DNA of 64,000 nucleotides, from NCBI GenBank assembly GCA_030533445.1, contig CM060069.1, forward strand, positions 26,398,837 through 26,462,836, given 5' to 3'. A program made the position numbers and the translations under genes. The stretch comes from Cyprinodon diabolis. Taxonomy: Eukaryota; Chordata; Actinopteri; Cyprinodontiformes; Cyprinodontidae. Shown one piece after another: positions 1 to 14,518 of the stretch (positions are counted from its first letter, which is position 1; the number at the start of each line of letters is the position of its first letter). The notes under the pieces are model-generated. The model saw only the letters and a program-made list of their open reading frames with translations, was not told where the DNA came from and ran no database searches.

Positions 1-1922
1 TCAGCTTTGCTCTCGTCACCTTGCATTATTTATGATCCTTTTTAGAACAAGCAGCCATTCACCGTCCATTTAAAGAAGAGTCATGGTAGTTCCTTTGTCA
101 ATCAGGAGAAAAACTATGAGTTTATTTGAAGAATACTGCATTATGTCTAATAGCAAACAAAAAAGATCATTGTCGTATTGTAAAATAGGCATAGTTCTAA
201 GTGGTCGTAGTTCTCGTGCACAAGTGAATTTGTTGTTGTTTGCCTTCTTAGATTTTATTCCCTGAGTTTATTTGCACAGAAAATTAAAACATGGAAAAGT
301 TCAGAGCGCACTTAATCAGATGAGGTTTATTTGAAACAACGAAGCCCAAACGTTTCTGAATCTGAAGCCTGATTTCTACGGATGCAAAATGTTGAACTTC
401 TTGGAGCTCTTGTTGGAGGATATTTACAACTTTGAAGCTGCTGTGGTTAAGAGTGTAAATATGTGAATGTCCATCCTAGAAGCGTAGGAGTCATAACACA
501 AAATGTTGAAGTAATCTGAGAAGCAATGAGAACAACAATGCAAGTATTAAATATAGCACTCCATAATTATTGGTTACCCTACTGAAGATTGTTTTTTAAA
601 ACAAGAAAAAAGCTTAGAAATATTTTTTTTATGAAGAGGGTCAAATGACTCTTTTCCATTGCTAACTTATCTACTCGGGTCATGTCAGTTAAATTCAGAT
701 TAATTCATTTTCCATTACAAATATGTTGTATCTCATTGAGGGGGGATCTTTAAAAGCAAGGTGGCCCTACAGTCTGGCATGATGTGGTCTGTAGCGACAC
801 AGTAGCCTTCTCCATTTATGGCTGTGGTGAGACACGGAGGGAAAGAGAAGAGCCAAGGAAGGCCGGAGCTCCTAAATGAGGAAACCTAGATATGTAGAGG
901 ACAGAGAGAAACAATGCATTATCTGTGGTATTATGCCACAGTTTCAGTAGTGCTAAGCTTTTAGTTTTTCGCTCTGACAGTAGATAGCTTTGATTGTTTA
1001 CTGGTTTAAAGGTTTACCAGGGTTTTTAGAAAGCATATCTTCTGTGTTTCAAAGGCCTTTAGTGGGAAAGTTTATTTTTAGGTTATCGTACCTATTGCTA
1101 TTTGACACATGCCTAGATTTCAGTGAAATCGCTTATTTTCTTGTCTTTTCTGATAAGAAAATTAATAAAATTGTGCCTCTGGCCACAATATTTTTACGCA
1201 CCAGGGAAAAACAACAACCTATGTTGCTAATAAATACTACTTTTATCTGAGCCAAGTTTAAAAAAAACAAAACGAAATCATAAATCAAAAACGTGGATAG
1301 GCGTGAGCGGATGATTAATTATTTCTGATCATAGAAACTGCTGACTAAGCAACTCAAATGAAAGGTGATCAAAGCGTTTTCTGTTTAACATTAGGCTGCC
1401 CCACATAAAAATAAGCAGATGTGAAGACATCTTCAGCAGGAGTGCCGATAATTATGCAGTGCTGTAGTTCCAGCCATTCAGTATAAAAGATATTTGCTTC
1501 AACCTTTTGTACCTTGCTTTCTTTTAAAGACTTAAAGTTATTTTCCTAAAGAAAGGATGCATCAGAACTAAATCAGAAATCAGGGGGTTGATAGTGTGCC
1601 AATTCCATCGAAATGCATGAAATCTCGATTTAAATGCTTAAGAAAAACTAACAACAATAGAACCTAGCAGAGAAATAGTAGCAATTAAAAATAAGTATAA
1701 CCCACGCAGTTCATTTTCTTGGCACCTACAGAGATAAGGCATACATTTTTCAGACACTGTTGTTTTTGCACATTAAATCCACATTGTGCAATCCCTCCTA
1801 CATTCCGCCCATTTGTTTACTCCTTATTTATGTAAATAGATATCTTCAGTCTCTTATCCAGATCGTATATATGGAGTCATTGTCATAAAGCTTTACATGT
1901 GAAAGTGTATGAATGTGTTGTA

Positions 1923-1962
<40 letters not shown>

Positions 1963-4900
1963 CATTGTTTTCCTGTTAATACATGTTAATATGAATAGAG
2001 TGTTAGAGAATGAATGTAAGAAATAGATATTAGTCTATATTAAAAATATATATATGATTCTTAACATCATTATTGTTGGATAATGTTAAAGAATATCTGA
2101 AAATGTTATTCCTCTGTGCAGACGTGTGATCTTTTTATTTTTCTTCTGAGTTATAAATACTTGTAGACTGTCAGTATGTTGAGATGTATAGATGATATTC
2201 CTGGTCTCTGTTCAGCCGGTGAGATGAGGCCCCAACCCATGTCTTATTCCACTGTTGTGAAAAGAGAAGAGATCCTGTGTTCCACCCGTTTTCATGGACG
2301 GGTTGATTGATTTATTTGCATTCCAAGCCGTCTGGTGAAGAAGGGAATTCCGTGCAATTATTTTTCTTTGGTCCCGCTTCATTTGAGTTTGGGCTTTTCG
2401 AGGCTTCTCCAGTTTGTTTTAGTGATCACAGGATTCATATCAAAAAGCATGGCAGTGGTGTTGGATGTTACAATCCCATGCCGTTGGTATTCAGTGTGTA
2501 AAGTGTGTGTGGACCCTGAAGTGTCGGGAGTGTATTTTGTTTGTTTTTTCCCAATAGTCTTAGTGTGTTATTTGCTGCAGAAATGGCATTGATCAGCTTG
2601 TCCTTAAATCTCCTCTGGAAGCACAGACCTTCATCTCTCCTAAATTCTCTCAGGTAGTCGGAGCTGCATCTCATGCAGGACGCCGACTTACTATCCCCTG
2701 TCCTCTGGAAATATGCGTTCATTTTAACGGTTTACAGAATCATCTTGTATTTAATGTTCTCGGAGCTCTGAAGGATGTTGCTCTGAAGGTATAGCACTTC
2801 TGCTCAAGCTAAAGTTTGATTTTTAAACGGCATCATAATCATTATCAAAGGTCAGAACTGTATGGATGTTTCTGTAGGATAAAATAAATGCTTCATGCAT
2901 CTTATGCATGACTACAATAAAAAAAAAAAACCCTGCTGTCACTTGCTTATCTTTCTTTGATATTATTTTCAATTAAGAAACGAAAAAAGCACAAGATTTA
3001 CTTTTGGAATTTCAGAGGAGGAAAAAGATATATCAAAATATCTTTGTTTTACGTTAATAAAGTGCCCAAGGTTAAGGTACGTGCAATATTGTTTGACATA
3101 TAGCTAGTTTTAAAATTATGAGTGTTTAGATTAGAGAAATTACTTTCGTCCTGAAGTCCACAACCCAGGATTTGTGCCAAAAGGATCAAGGATTAAATGA
3201 CCGACGCAGATGTTGGGAGCATGTATCTGTATACTGCAGTAAGTTTGGGTAAAAAAGGCAACACCTTTGTTTTGACCCAAAAGAAAACCACAGGAAGACA
3301 TCTTGAAAGCCTCATTATATATATATACCAGAGTTGCTGCATGCATGGTTTTAAGGCTTAATGTAACCAAGCAATCCTGTTTCTGATTCTTCTGCCAAAC
3401 ATCAGTCATCTGCAGTTCCTTTCCAAACCTATGCAAGTCCCCAAGCTTTTCCCCTATAAGCGTTAGTGTGATGTTGTAATTACTAAACCCAGGCGAGACT
3501 AGTACCTGGTGTGAAACGGAAGCCCCAGATTATTTTTTTTTTCTGTTATCTCCAAAAAGAAAAATGAAAGCTGTCAGTCATGTGATATTATCAAGTGTTT
3601 TTTGAGATGCCTCTTTGTCATTATGGCCCAAACCTGCATCAGAGCTGTGATACTGTGTGATCCTATTTTTTGTGAGATAATTTAAAATTATAAAGCGATG
3701 GCTAATAAAGTACAAATGTGAATGTTGACTTTTCGACCTCTGATTCTTACATTGCTCAAAGCACTTATTGACAAACCCAGAACCACAGAGAGTTTGGATT
3801 ACAGAGCTTGGCTGAGGTACGTCAATTGATTTACATCTTATGTGATCAAGCAACACAAAGTAGTGCACACACTGTACATGGTGTAGTTTTCATCGGCCAT
3901 AGTCCATAGAGGAATTGAACATGATGTTTATTGACTTAAGCAGGAACATATAAAGGTTACAGTTTTACACTATTACTGTAACTCTTAACATAACTCGCGC
4001 ATTTTTTCATCACCTTTACTACAGATATATATTTTAGAGCAAAAAAATCATACAACTGTCTTCATCATCCTTTCTTAGCTTCACCCCTTTAGTTAAATCA
4101 AAAACAAACCTCACAACGTTTAATTCCCACATGCTTTAAAATACCAAACATGGTCCAAAAATTGAAAATCTGATTTCAATCTGTTTGTAAATGTCCTGAC
4201 TCTACTGGGTGTTTCACTATTGCTTTTATTTTAAATGTAGAACCTTCACACTGCTTGGTGTCGCATGGTTAGCTGCAGTGAGGTTCCTGCGGTGCTGATC
4301 TGTGAGTTTACTGATCTGACATGCAAACAGCTTTGGCTATCAGCTCAGCCTCTCTAAGCAATATTAAACCAACCAACCTTTTCTCACATTACGTAATTTT
4401 CTAATGCACCCAAGTTGCATGTTTAGGTTTGGTTTCTATGGGAAGTGCTGGTACTTCTTCTGCTCACAGAACTGGATCAGATCATGTTAGGTGTAGACTT
4501 ATTCAAGAACTTTATTAATAAAAAAAATAACTGCAAAACACAAAACTAATTGCACAGGTGTCAACACATAGATTTCTGAAAGATAGCTGTTTCACTACAG
4601 TTACAGCTAAATGTCTTTTTGGGATAAGTTTCTACCAACTTAACACATTTATTAGCAAAAAAAATTAATATAAGATTATATAAGCTTCTGTCTGAGGCGG
4701 ATATAATTTTAAGATTGTTATTAGTTATTTTTAGTGTTCTTATCTATTTTTATAAATTATATTTTATTAAATTTGTTTAATTTTATTACTTTTTTTTTTT
4801 TTACAGTATTTTGAATCAAGTGGCTGGTCAGAAGAGCCCATTTTCACTGATACCTGATCTAGAATTTTCATCAACATTGAAAACAATAGATATTATTATC

Positions 4901-5463
4901 AGATCGGTGCATCTTTAATTCAAACTGATGTGCTGAAGTTCTATTTTCCTTTATATTTATTTTATATATAAAAACTTGTCTGTGCAATATTGCAATATTA
5001 AAGTAATTGTTACTGTCGTTGCTTCGAAAGAATGTTTGCTGGACATGGCTGAAGCTAAAGCAAAAAACTGTTTAAATAGTAACATTTCTGGCTTGGATTG
5101 TCCTGTAAATCAATGCAGGTAAGACCTTATATGTGCAATGTTTGTCTGCAGTTAGTTTATAGTGCAAAGCGACTCAGACTAAAACAATAAACTATTCAAT
5201 CATTTTAATTCTCAGATTTTGACAAATAAAAAAACAAACATGTCGGTAAAGATTATTATTCCCCAGACTTTAAGAAGAAAATAAATGCTACATTGAATTT
5301 CTTTTTTGGGACTTTCCTACAACTAATGCTTCTTTTAGTTTAGGGTTTTATCTACTTGATCTGCTTTAAAAGTTACTTATATTTGATATAATTTGAACAA
5401 CACTTTCAATGATTGAATTTCTTGTTATAAATGTCACCCTTCTTCTTTTCATTGCAAACACAG
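1..5463. other. Left flank, probably intron upstream of the kinase last exon
   Basis: I see no recognisable coding exon, RNA gene or intact mobile element here. The only clear structure is an AT dinucleotide run. The sequence is AT-rich with many homopolymers. If the exon at 5464 belongs to a multi-exon kinase gene, as its acceptor site implies, this stretch is its last intron and the upstream exons lie beyond the left edge. Confidence 0.5.
1929..1960. repeat. (AT)n microsatellite
   Basis: About sixteen uninterrupted AT dinucleotides; probably length-polymorphic. Confidence 0.95.
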
Positions 5464-6098
5464 ACCTGCAGAGGGAGCTCACCAGGAACAAACATAACAC
5501 TGCTCACATTGAGGCTCCTGGGCAGAAGATCCATCAGAGCACCCCTCTATGTGCCCCTAACAAAGACAAGTTGCTGTCAGATGAATGTGGTGCTCAGCCC
5601 CGCCTTGCACACGTTCCCTGCTCTATCCCTCATTTCATACCTGTTAAAGGAGAATCCCAGAGCCCCTCTCCAAACAGCCAGATGATATCTGATGTCTTCC
5701 AGCTGTTCCCGTTTAAAGGACAGAAAGAAGAAAATGGAACAGCACTCAGTGGCTCCGCCCTTTCTGCTGAAGCATCAGATGTTTTCCTGCTGGCACCATT
5801 TGGAAAGCGACAGGAAACCAACAAAAATGCTCCAGTTAACACTCACATATCCAGGCCTGGGGCAAAGCAAGTCAAGAACAGCAACAAGTGTCTCCCCGGT
5901 GCCTTTTTGCACACAGAGGCCCCTCTGCCGCAGCAGCCTGTGGCGGTGCACCGCGTCATCTCCAGGATTGGTCAGCAGGCCGCTGTGGGCTCAGTGGCAG
6001 TGGGGCCACTGCATTCCTGGACCATAGTGGGGAAAACTGTGGATGACCCCTTCACTGCTGCACCTTTTCAACCCAGATACTCTCAAGGGAAACATTAA
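5464..6098 (+). CDS. Last coding exon of an AAK1/BMP2K-type (NAK family) kinase
   Basis: The exon encodes 210 residues and ends in TAA. It opens after a pyrimidine-rich acceptor ending ACACAG at 5463 and starts two bases into a codon, so it is spliced to an upstream exon outside the recognisable part of the window. The product is Ser/Pro/Gln-rich and carries repeated D-V-F or D-P-F motifs followed by a short spacer and P-F (DVFQLFPF, DVFLLAPF, DPFTAAPF). These resemble the adaptor-binding C-terminal tail of the clathrin-adaptor kinases AAK1 and BMP2K; no kinase domain is present here. In those proteins the tail engages AP2 and other endocytic partners. Linkage to antxr1 favours AAK1, since human AAK1 and ANTXR1 are near neighbours on 2p13, but the sequence alone does not separate the two paralogues. 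A candidate poly(A) signal AATAAA lies at 6392-6397. Confidence 0.6.
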
Positions 6099-9000
6099 GT
6101 TTTAATTTCTGTTTTAAAAAATGCCATTTCAGATGAAGATGCCAAAATATTGTTTAGCTGCAGTATTACCAGAATCCCAAATGCAGTGTCAGCATTGTTA
6201 CAATTAAAGCTCCTACCTCACTTATGTAATCTGCTGTCAGTCACCATATGAGCAGTTTAAACGTCTAAACTCATTAAAAAATCCCACAAAATTGATCGAG
6301 AATGCACAACCCTAACCCTTTCCTCACAAATTTCTTATTTTTGTAAGTCAATGTTATATCTCATGTTATGAGTCAAGTCCTAAAAAGGTTAAATAAACCA
6401 CGAAAGACCCAAATTAAGGAGATGTTGTTGCTCTAAAGGAGTGTAGGTTGACTTATGAACTCAGAGATTGTGTGTTTATTTAAGATGTGTTCTATCTCTT
6501 TTTTAGCCAATACTTTGGCTCAGATTTAGAAGAAAAGAGGATAAACTTGTATCGCATCATGCCAGAAAACATCTGTAGCTTGGCAGTGTGAAGTTTAAGC
6601 ATGGCAGTCCATGCTGGAAGCTTATTTCATTTTGTTTACATATCAACTACAGATAGTGCCTTGATTATCAGAATTATGAGATCTACCAAATGTTCGCAGT
6701 CCTCATCCAACAGAATTCGCTATCAGAGTTGGAGGCTTATCAATTAACCGTGAGCCAAAGAAATTTTTCTGTTTCTATAAGCACTTTTTTAATCGACATT
6801 TTCCAAAATTCCCAGCAGCCCAGTAGAGAGCTGGAAACAGTCGGTATTAAATTACTTGAAGATTAGTTTACGGGCTCCCCATTTAAACTGACATAAACAC
6901 AGTTCAGTGTATGTTATTTAAATTCTGTCTTATCTATAAAAACTACTTTCCTAATGGAGTTGGTTCATTTTTTTTAGCATTATGTGGTTTTTATTCTGTT
7001 TTATTTTGGCACAATGAAGGACTTCTTTTTTTCCCTCAGGCTTAGCATACCTGCATCCATACACTGTGTTATCAGCTTAATTAATACTGGATATAAACAG
7101 ATTTTACTGATGAAGATGCTAATTATTTTTCAGCTGGATAGAATCCAATCTGCTTTCTACCTTCTGTTTGTTGTTTTATTCTCATTCAGTGGTATCTCTG
7201 TTTTTCCAGTTATGTATGAAGAATAAACTGAATTAAAAGTGTAGACATATTTCTGCTTTCCCTATTCTAAACCTATGTTTGAAAATCAGCTTCATGTTTT
7301 CATAATTTGTTCTTACCCATCTTTGCTTTTTTAAATTAAACTCCAGTTTTGGATTAAGCACAGATGACATGTTTTGTTTATTGGGTTAAATGTTACATTT
7401 CAATGTCTGCCTTGATATAATGCTATCAACAGCTGTGGCCAAATATTTTTGCAGTGTTGAGAAAAAAAGTATTATTTTTTCATGTTTTTTGTTGTACTGT
7501 AAAATTACAAAAAAAAGTTTTTTTTGGTTTGAAAAAAAATGTTTGCAATTGAAGCAAATAAATGTGAAGGGAGTATATGTATTGTTCATCCACCTGTTTA
7601 ACTTATCTAATGTACTCCGTCAGACTGATATAAACATTTTAACCAAACATTTATTTGATTGGATTTATTCTTCTTAGTCTTTTTTGTCTGTGTTTAAACT
7701 ATTCAAATGTTCAGCAGAGTTGTGATCTTTGAACCCTCCCTGGGCACAGCCACACAATTTCAAAGCTCTGACACCTGAGAAACTTTCTCACTTTTTCCTT
7801 GCAGAAGATGCTCCCATATGAAGGAAAATCTGTAGAAAACCATTTGACCAACCAATTTGACAAACCAATCTTTTTTTTTTTTTGCACCAACACAGAGCAT
7901 TCATTCAGAGGACATACCTTTGTATCAGCCTTTTATTGTTGATTGTTGTGCCTTCTGAAAACTTTGTCTTTTTCTTTAATGCTTTTCTAGGACACAAGTT
8001 GCTTCTGGTCCCGTTGCCTTGTTTTCCAAGCTCTGCTCTGGTGGTAGTATGCTTCTGTCCTTCACAGTAATTTCTTCCTCCTGGCCATCGAACCTTTAAA
8101 ACCTTTCTTTAGCTACAATGCTACTCCTTAGATTTATAAAAACATAGTTTATATACAGTATATTGTACTGTTTGTACTTGAGCACAAAATGAGTCTGTGG
8201 CTATACTTTCTTGTTCTGATTAAATTTAATTGGGAAAAGCAAAGTTTTGTAACCTTTTTTTTTAGTTGTACTAGTTTGGTATTATTTTTTTCTGATTATT
8301 AAAGAAAATAAATTCTCCTGAGGTAAAATGTAAGGAAACGGCTCATCCAAAATTCTTGGGCCGCCAGTAAATCGAGTAATGAATCATTTGTTTTTCTCTG
8401 GAGTTGGTAAAGGATTCAGAATCATTTATTATTTGGAAAAAAATAGTCAGAGAAAAACTGTTTTAAATATAAATGCTATTTAGTTTCTGTTTTCCTCACC
8501 TAAATTATTCAACTTATGCCTTCTACTTATTTATTGTTGTTCATTATTCCCTAGAGCTATGGAGCAGATTATGATTTCCTACCACAGTCCACAGTTTGTG
8601 AAGTTGAAGTTAGAGGGCGCTGCTGGCCAGGTTTAGTAGTTTAAGCAGCTGCTAAACATTTTTAAAACTTTCCAAGAGGGACACCTTCATGAGATTTTTT
8701 TTTTCTTTAATGTTACGCAATGCTCTGAGGTTAAATCTGTCAGTAAAAATCTTGCTTATAGAGGGCTTATCTGATGTAAAACACTGAGTTAATACAAGCT
8801 GTCCTCTTGGAGAAGTTAAATTTAATCATTATCCAAACTCATTTGCTGATCTGTGTAAACGTCTTCTAAAAAATGTAGTTTTTTTTTCAGGAGCTGTCTG
8901 CCTCTGCAGTTTAAAGTTTTCTTTTCCATCATGAACACGTCACCACCTGTGAAGCTGAAAATCTGAGTTTCTTTGAAGGCATTTTCAAATATGAAAAACA

Positions 9001-12000
9001 TAATAGAACACTTGGAAATGGGATTTATTTTAGGAAATCTGACTGGAATTGGAGTCAGCTGACTGTCTGCTTTGTGGTTTGTTACATAATGCTTAAGCTC
9101 CAGTAAAGCGTTTTATTTTATTTCCTTTGTGATATCTTTTTATTTTGCTCACAGGAAAATAAAACCCATTTAGGTGTTGAACAAGATGAATGTATATTAG
9201 TGATGTGTATTTTAAAAAGGAAACTATTTAACAAAATGCTTCAAGCCCAGATTTCAAGCCTCTGCAGAGGTTCCCACTCACTTTTTACTTAATATCAAGT
9301 CTTCCACTTAATAATTGATGCAACTTTTTTATAAAAAAGATTTCTTAGAATGTTCAAATAATGACTACAGTGGTACTGATTAAAATTATTAGTTTAACTG
9401 AGAAAAATAAATACTACATAAAGCCTTGTTCTTTAAATTTTCATTGGTCAAAAATATATAACTGTTTACTTCTGGTTATAATACAAACATTGACAAGAAA
9501 GGTTTTCACTCAAGTCGTAAGGCTCCTTCCAAATAGTGCAAATTGTTAAAGACATTTAAGCCAGAGTGGAAGTGCGTCAGTGGTCATCTAAATAAGTGCT
9601 GTCCAAATAGGCCTGATAGCAAGGGAGGAGCTAGGAAGAGGAAACAGGATGCTTCCTATCATCACCAGTTCATTTATATACCTCCTGACATTGCTATCCG
9701 GCATTTAGGAGCTATAGGGTTAGCAACAGTCGTTTGGGGGACAGGACGTATAGGTCCACTTTTCACAATTTAAGAAAAATACAGTATTTTTTTAAGTGTA
9801 CTCGGTGTAACACATGCTAATGTACACACCTACATATGTTTTAAGTTTTCATAGGGAGAACCTGAGCTGTTGACTACATTTATGTAGTTTGCTTGTTGTA
9901 GTTCTTTTCTGAAAGGCTATAGTCCCAATTCGACAAGGATCACTCGTGTCCGTGGCATGATGACATTCGGGACAGTCGAGATTCAGCACAGCAGTCTGGT
10001 GTTCTAGAGAAAGGTCAAGGGATAGGAGGTAGGAGCACTGGGATTTTTTTAAATCTAAATGAATCATTTTTTTTCTTTAAATAAGTGCATTTGGTCTTGA
10101 ATTGAGGAGGTAAGTGGGATACTTTTCCAATGGAACAAGACGATTTACATTTAAAATAAGAAAAATGATTGCACTTTCTTATTTTAAGCACATAATATCT
10201 AATTTATCTTATTTGAAGAGTAAAAATATTAATTCCATTGACAAATCATCTTATTTACCTGCTCAAATTAGGGCTGAATAAGCAATTTAAGAAATGTTGA
10301 CTTATATCTAGATTGTTTTTGCAGTGAGCCTAAGATGAAGTCCTGTGAGATGGAGCTCAGATGTTTTCAGATCGTAGCAACTCCTTGATAGCGCTTAGTA
10401 AATAGCTTCTTCTCTGCGCTAAATTTCTCAGATTCATGTTGACCACAAAGTGACTCCTTACTGCAAAATGCAGATCAGGGCGTGGCTCAACGTTCAGGCA
10501 CGCCTCCAGCATCCAACTCATCAAGAGGTGCTGAAACTGCTCCCACATGCAGGGGTGTTTTCACCTCCATGCTTTGTACAGAGATGACAATATTGTTGAA
10601 AGCTGGGAATCCATGATTGGACTTCTCAAGCCCAAGTCATTTGAGCCACCAAACACTGACCATTGTGACCATTAACCTCGTTCCTCATGGCCTGCATCAG
10701 ATTGTTAATTTATAAATTCCTTCTATGGAGGTTAGTTAAATGTGCTAATAACAAAGATAGCCTAGCCAAAGCAATTTAGGCAATCAGCAGGCTAAATAAT
10801 ATTGAAGAAACTCTATTTTGACATGGATAGCGCCTGGCTAATGGCTGCACGCAGCCTCAAAGGACTTCAGAGCATCTCCTCCTCTTCCCTACCTCACCTC
10901 ATTCCCCCATTTCTGTTTTTCTCCCCATTTCTATGCCGAGACATACCCACAAAATCCAGAAACAGAAATCTTGACAACCATTTAACTCCTCAATTCAATC
11001 CTAAATAGTTGTAAGCAATGTAATCTTTTGCACTTTTAGAGCAACGCATTTCATGATTTTTTTATGTTTAGAAAAAAATTGCAGAATTGCCATTACATAT
11101 GGATATGGATTTTCAATCTCAAATGACCAAAGTAATTTCTGCATATGTTTCTAGGAGTATGAAATGCCTCTAGTAAGATAAACTGTCTTGCAAATAAAAC
11201 ATTTCCACAAATACTTACTAAATTATCATTATTTGTGTTATAAAGGAAATTAAGTTGCTTTACTTATTTCATTTGGGGCAGGAGAAATTCATAAATGTTT
11301 TTCAAAGTAAATACATGAAGCCACCTAAAAAAATGTAAATAAGCTGTAATAAAGTAGAATGACAGTAAGCAGGAAAGGAACAGTGAAAAGAAGTGGAAAA
11401 AAGACATAGAAGCCCAGAAAATGTCTGAAACATATCAGTATTTATAAAGCAATGCTGTCCTTAATCAGTGCAGGTCATCTTTTTAAGGCCTTATTTTGTT
11501 TCATTAAAATGTCTTCACATTTCCAAGGAATCAAACAAGGAGGATATTATGGAAGACAAAGAGATTTTTCCAAACTTATTGCAACAAAACAAATCAATAA
11601 ATTTTTCAGGCTTTTTCCTAAGCTTCTGAAAATATGTCTCTTTTTTAGCCATATGTCAGAAGTTGAAAGAAAAATAATCTAACCGTAACCCGGTCACAGA
11701 ATAGTTCTAAATGATAAGTCCAAAATTAATCTGAGTATTTGTCCAAGAGTGAAGGAAAACTGGCAGAAAGCACACTCAGTGATCAAGGCTCCGCTGCTGA
11801 AGAAAACCAATCAGATGCTTGTAAAGAATAGTGTGCTGTGATAAGACCAAAATTCAATCTGTGTCTGTATCTAATATGCTTTTGCAAATTCTTTTCCAAC
11901 TTTTACTGGGCCAAAGGCACTGAAACTAGCTTAAAGTAAAGCTGCTGCAGTCAAAGCTGGTCAGCGATGATCTCTTCTCTGGAGCTAAAGCTAGGGCTCC

Positions 12001-14518
12001 AAGTTTTATTGAAAACACTTAAGACACTTAAATCTCATATTTTCTGAAGGGGATGAAACATATTAACTTTAATTTCTGTTAAATTAAGTAATATACTCAT
12101 CTAATTTCTCTTTTCTAAATAGAAAATGTGAAATTTAGTGGAAATCACATAATAAAATCTGGGCTTTCTAATGCTTTACCACTATTTTCAGCTGTGCAGC
12201 GACTGGGAATTATTGTGATTGTATTTAATGTAATGAATTAAATTTTGGGATAGTTTTCCTTACACTCATACACTGAAATCTAATGTTATACTGATAACTT
12301 TTGTGAAATAATTAAAAGTATTTAAAAAGGAATACACATCATATGAGTCAAGAAAATAAAGTCTTTATTTTGTATTTCACAATAAAAACAAAATCTAAAT
12401 GTTTGGATCTGATTCTGGGTAAGTCACTGCTTTATTATTCGGAGAAAACTTTAAAGAACTCAGAATACTCCCTTCAGCAAAAAATATACCTTTTTGGTTT
12501 GGAAACCTCGTTAACCTCTGGGTTATTCCCAAAAGGGTTCAGGAAAGGACTGATATTAACTGTACTGTTTAAGTCTTTGTGTCTCTGTTTACTGTATCAT
12601 CCCCTATGTTGACTAATATGCTGTAGCGAATGAGGGATCAATTTAGTTTTGCATCAAGGGTTTAACTTTAGGGAAATGTTTAGCACTGCATAAATACAAA
12701 TCTACAATATCTACTACATAAATTAAACTATTTTGATGGAGTCGTCATTTTTATGCAACTGTGTGTTGAAATAAATGAAGTGAATTAATGAATGCATATT
12801 TACAGATCAAAGTAAAAGGCAAATATCATTGAGTAAGTGCAAAAGAAAAAAATACAAATTGCTTCTCTGTTGTTGTTTTTCCTAACACACATAAAATGTC
12901 TTACAGAAATATGTTCAAAGGTTTAAATGATTGTCTTTTTGCAACACAAATAAATCTGAAGTGAGCACACTTACTTTTTCCAAAGAAAAGTTGTTAATAT
13001 TTGAGAAATTAAACAAGCACAGACGAAAATTTTGCTCTTTAAACACTAGAATAAACGTCTCTGTTGAAAACACTGTTTGCTCCAGGATTATTAAACAATT
13101 AGAAAACTTGACTTGAAAGGAATGATCCATTGATAAAAGATTAGGACACAACGCAGTGAAATTAAACATTTTGTTGATGCAGCTGATGGGAGAAATTGAA
13201 CAGCTGAAGTCTCTGCAATTCATATTGAGATTACAGTATCTACCTAAATGCTGCCAAAAATTTCATTTTTCTATGATTCCAATTTTGCTGTTTTCTGAGG
13301 GTGTCCTGTCCATGGGGTGAATATTAAAGACTGGCCAAGGTTCTTATAGACAGTTTTATTTTTTTTATCCACCATAAGGTGCCAGTTTGATGGACGTCCA
13401 GGTCACTGCTGTCATACTGACTCCATCCTTCCCGCTTTCCTTGCAAGTAGATGAATTGTTGAATCTGTAAATTAAAAAACCCCTGGAAATACATCTTTCC
13501 AGAAGCCAGTAGATGTATTAGAGGATAAAGACATGTTTCGAACCAATGAAGTGCAGTGGCATGCATGAGTTCAACCAGATAAGGAAGGCTGAAGCAAAAC
13601 AAACATGGCTGTCCCGGTTTTAGCCGGAATACTCTCTATTTGCTATTGAAAAAAACAAGCAAAAGGACTTGACTTTTGCTTTTGTGGATGAGGAAGATGT
13701 TTGTGTGATTTGGTAAAACTTTGATTTATCAGTTAACTCTGAAACAAATCAAGAATGTGATAAGTCACAGCTATTACTGCTGCTGTGATTGGCTAAAAGC
13801 TCGACAGGGGAGGCAGGTGCCAGATGGTGATTTACCCATTCAGCTCGAACAATTGGACTGAATGTTCCTCCCTTTGTGGAACATTTTTCAAATGGATATT
13901 GTGTGAATTTGAAACTGAACTATATGAATCAATCTTTCTTATACCAGGTTACCTTTTCCCTGGAGACACCACCACATAAATATTAATCTCATGAACTATA
14001 TTGAAGTCAGAGACTTTACCATCATTACTTTCTTCTTTAGAGGAACTTTGGTATGCACTTTGATCTTCTGTAACTCATCTATAACTTATGGTTGCCATGT
14101 TCCATTTCATTTTTTCAGTGCTTCTTTTTCTCTTATTGGCATAGAAATTAAGATCACTGTTGTGAGGCACAAACCTCAACTCAAGAAAATTAAGTTCCAA
14201 ATATTGTCTTATTTTCCTTTATGCAGCGCCAAAAGCTCTAGCTGCTTTAACATCGTTAATTTACATCAAGTAAAACTCAGGAATGGTGAATGACCATCTG
14301 TTTCATGGAGTACATTGTTGTATGCAAAGACAGTAAAATATGAAAAACTTGCATTATTTACACTGGTGTTCAAGATGAGACTTGTGAACAAAATACTGTA
14401 TTTCAGGTTAAACTGTTTGCAGCTCTTGTGCAAAGTCACTTCTATTCTTATTTTGGTCAATCAGAATTTCAGGTACAGCGAAAAGGTCTCACAGGTAAAG
14501 TTTTTGGAGCTAACATCT
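6099..14518. other. Tail-to-tail intergenic region with 3' UTRs
   Basis: This 8.4-kb AT-rich stretch separates the 3' ends of the kinase gene (+) and antxr1 (-). It should hold both 3' UTRs. A plus-strand AATAAA lies at 6392 and a minus-strand AATAAA near 13355, but neither is confirmed. No coding exon is recognisable; the short open frames lack splice context and family resemblance. A diffuse repeat-like AT-rich patch lies around 10070-10330. A single CTCF-like core (AGAGGGCGCT) lies near 8615. Confidence 0.6.

Noticed and set aside
5050..5120. Donor-like CAGGTAAGACC at 5116-5126 suggesting an upstream exon of the kinase gene
   Set aside because: In the phase needed to join the exon at 5464 there is a TAA a few codons before the site, and no acceptor or family sequence precedes it.
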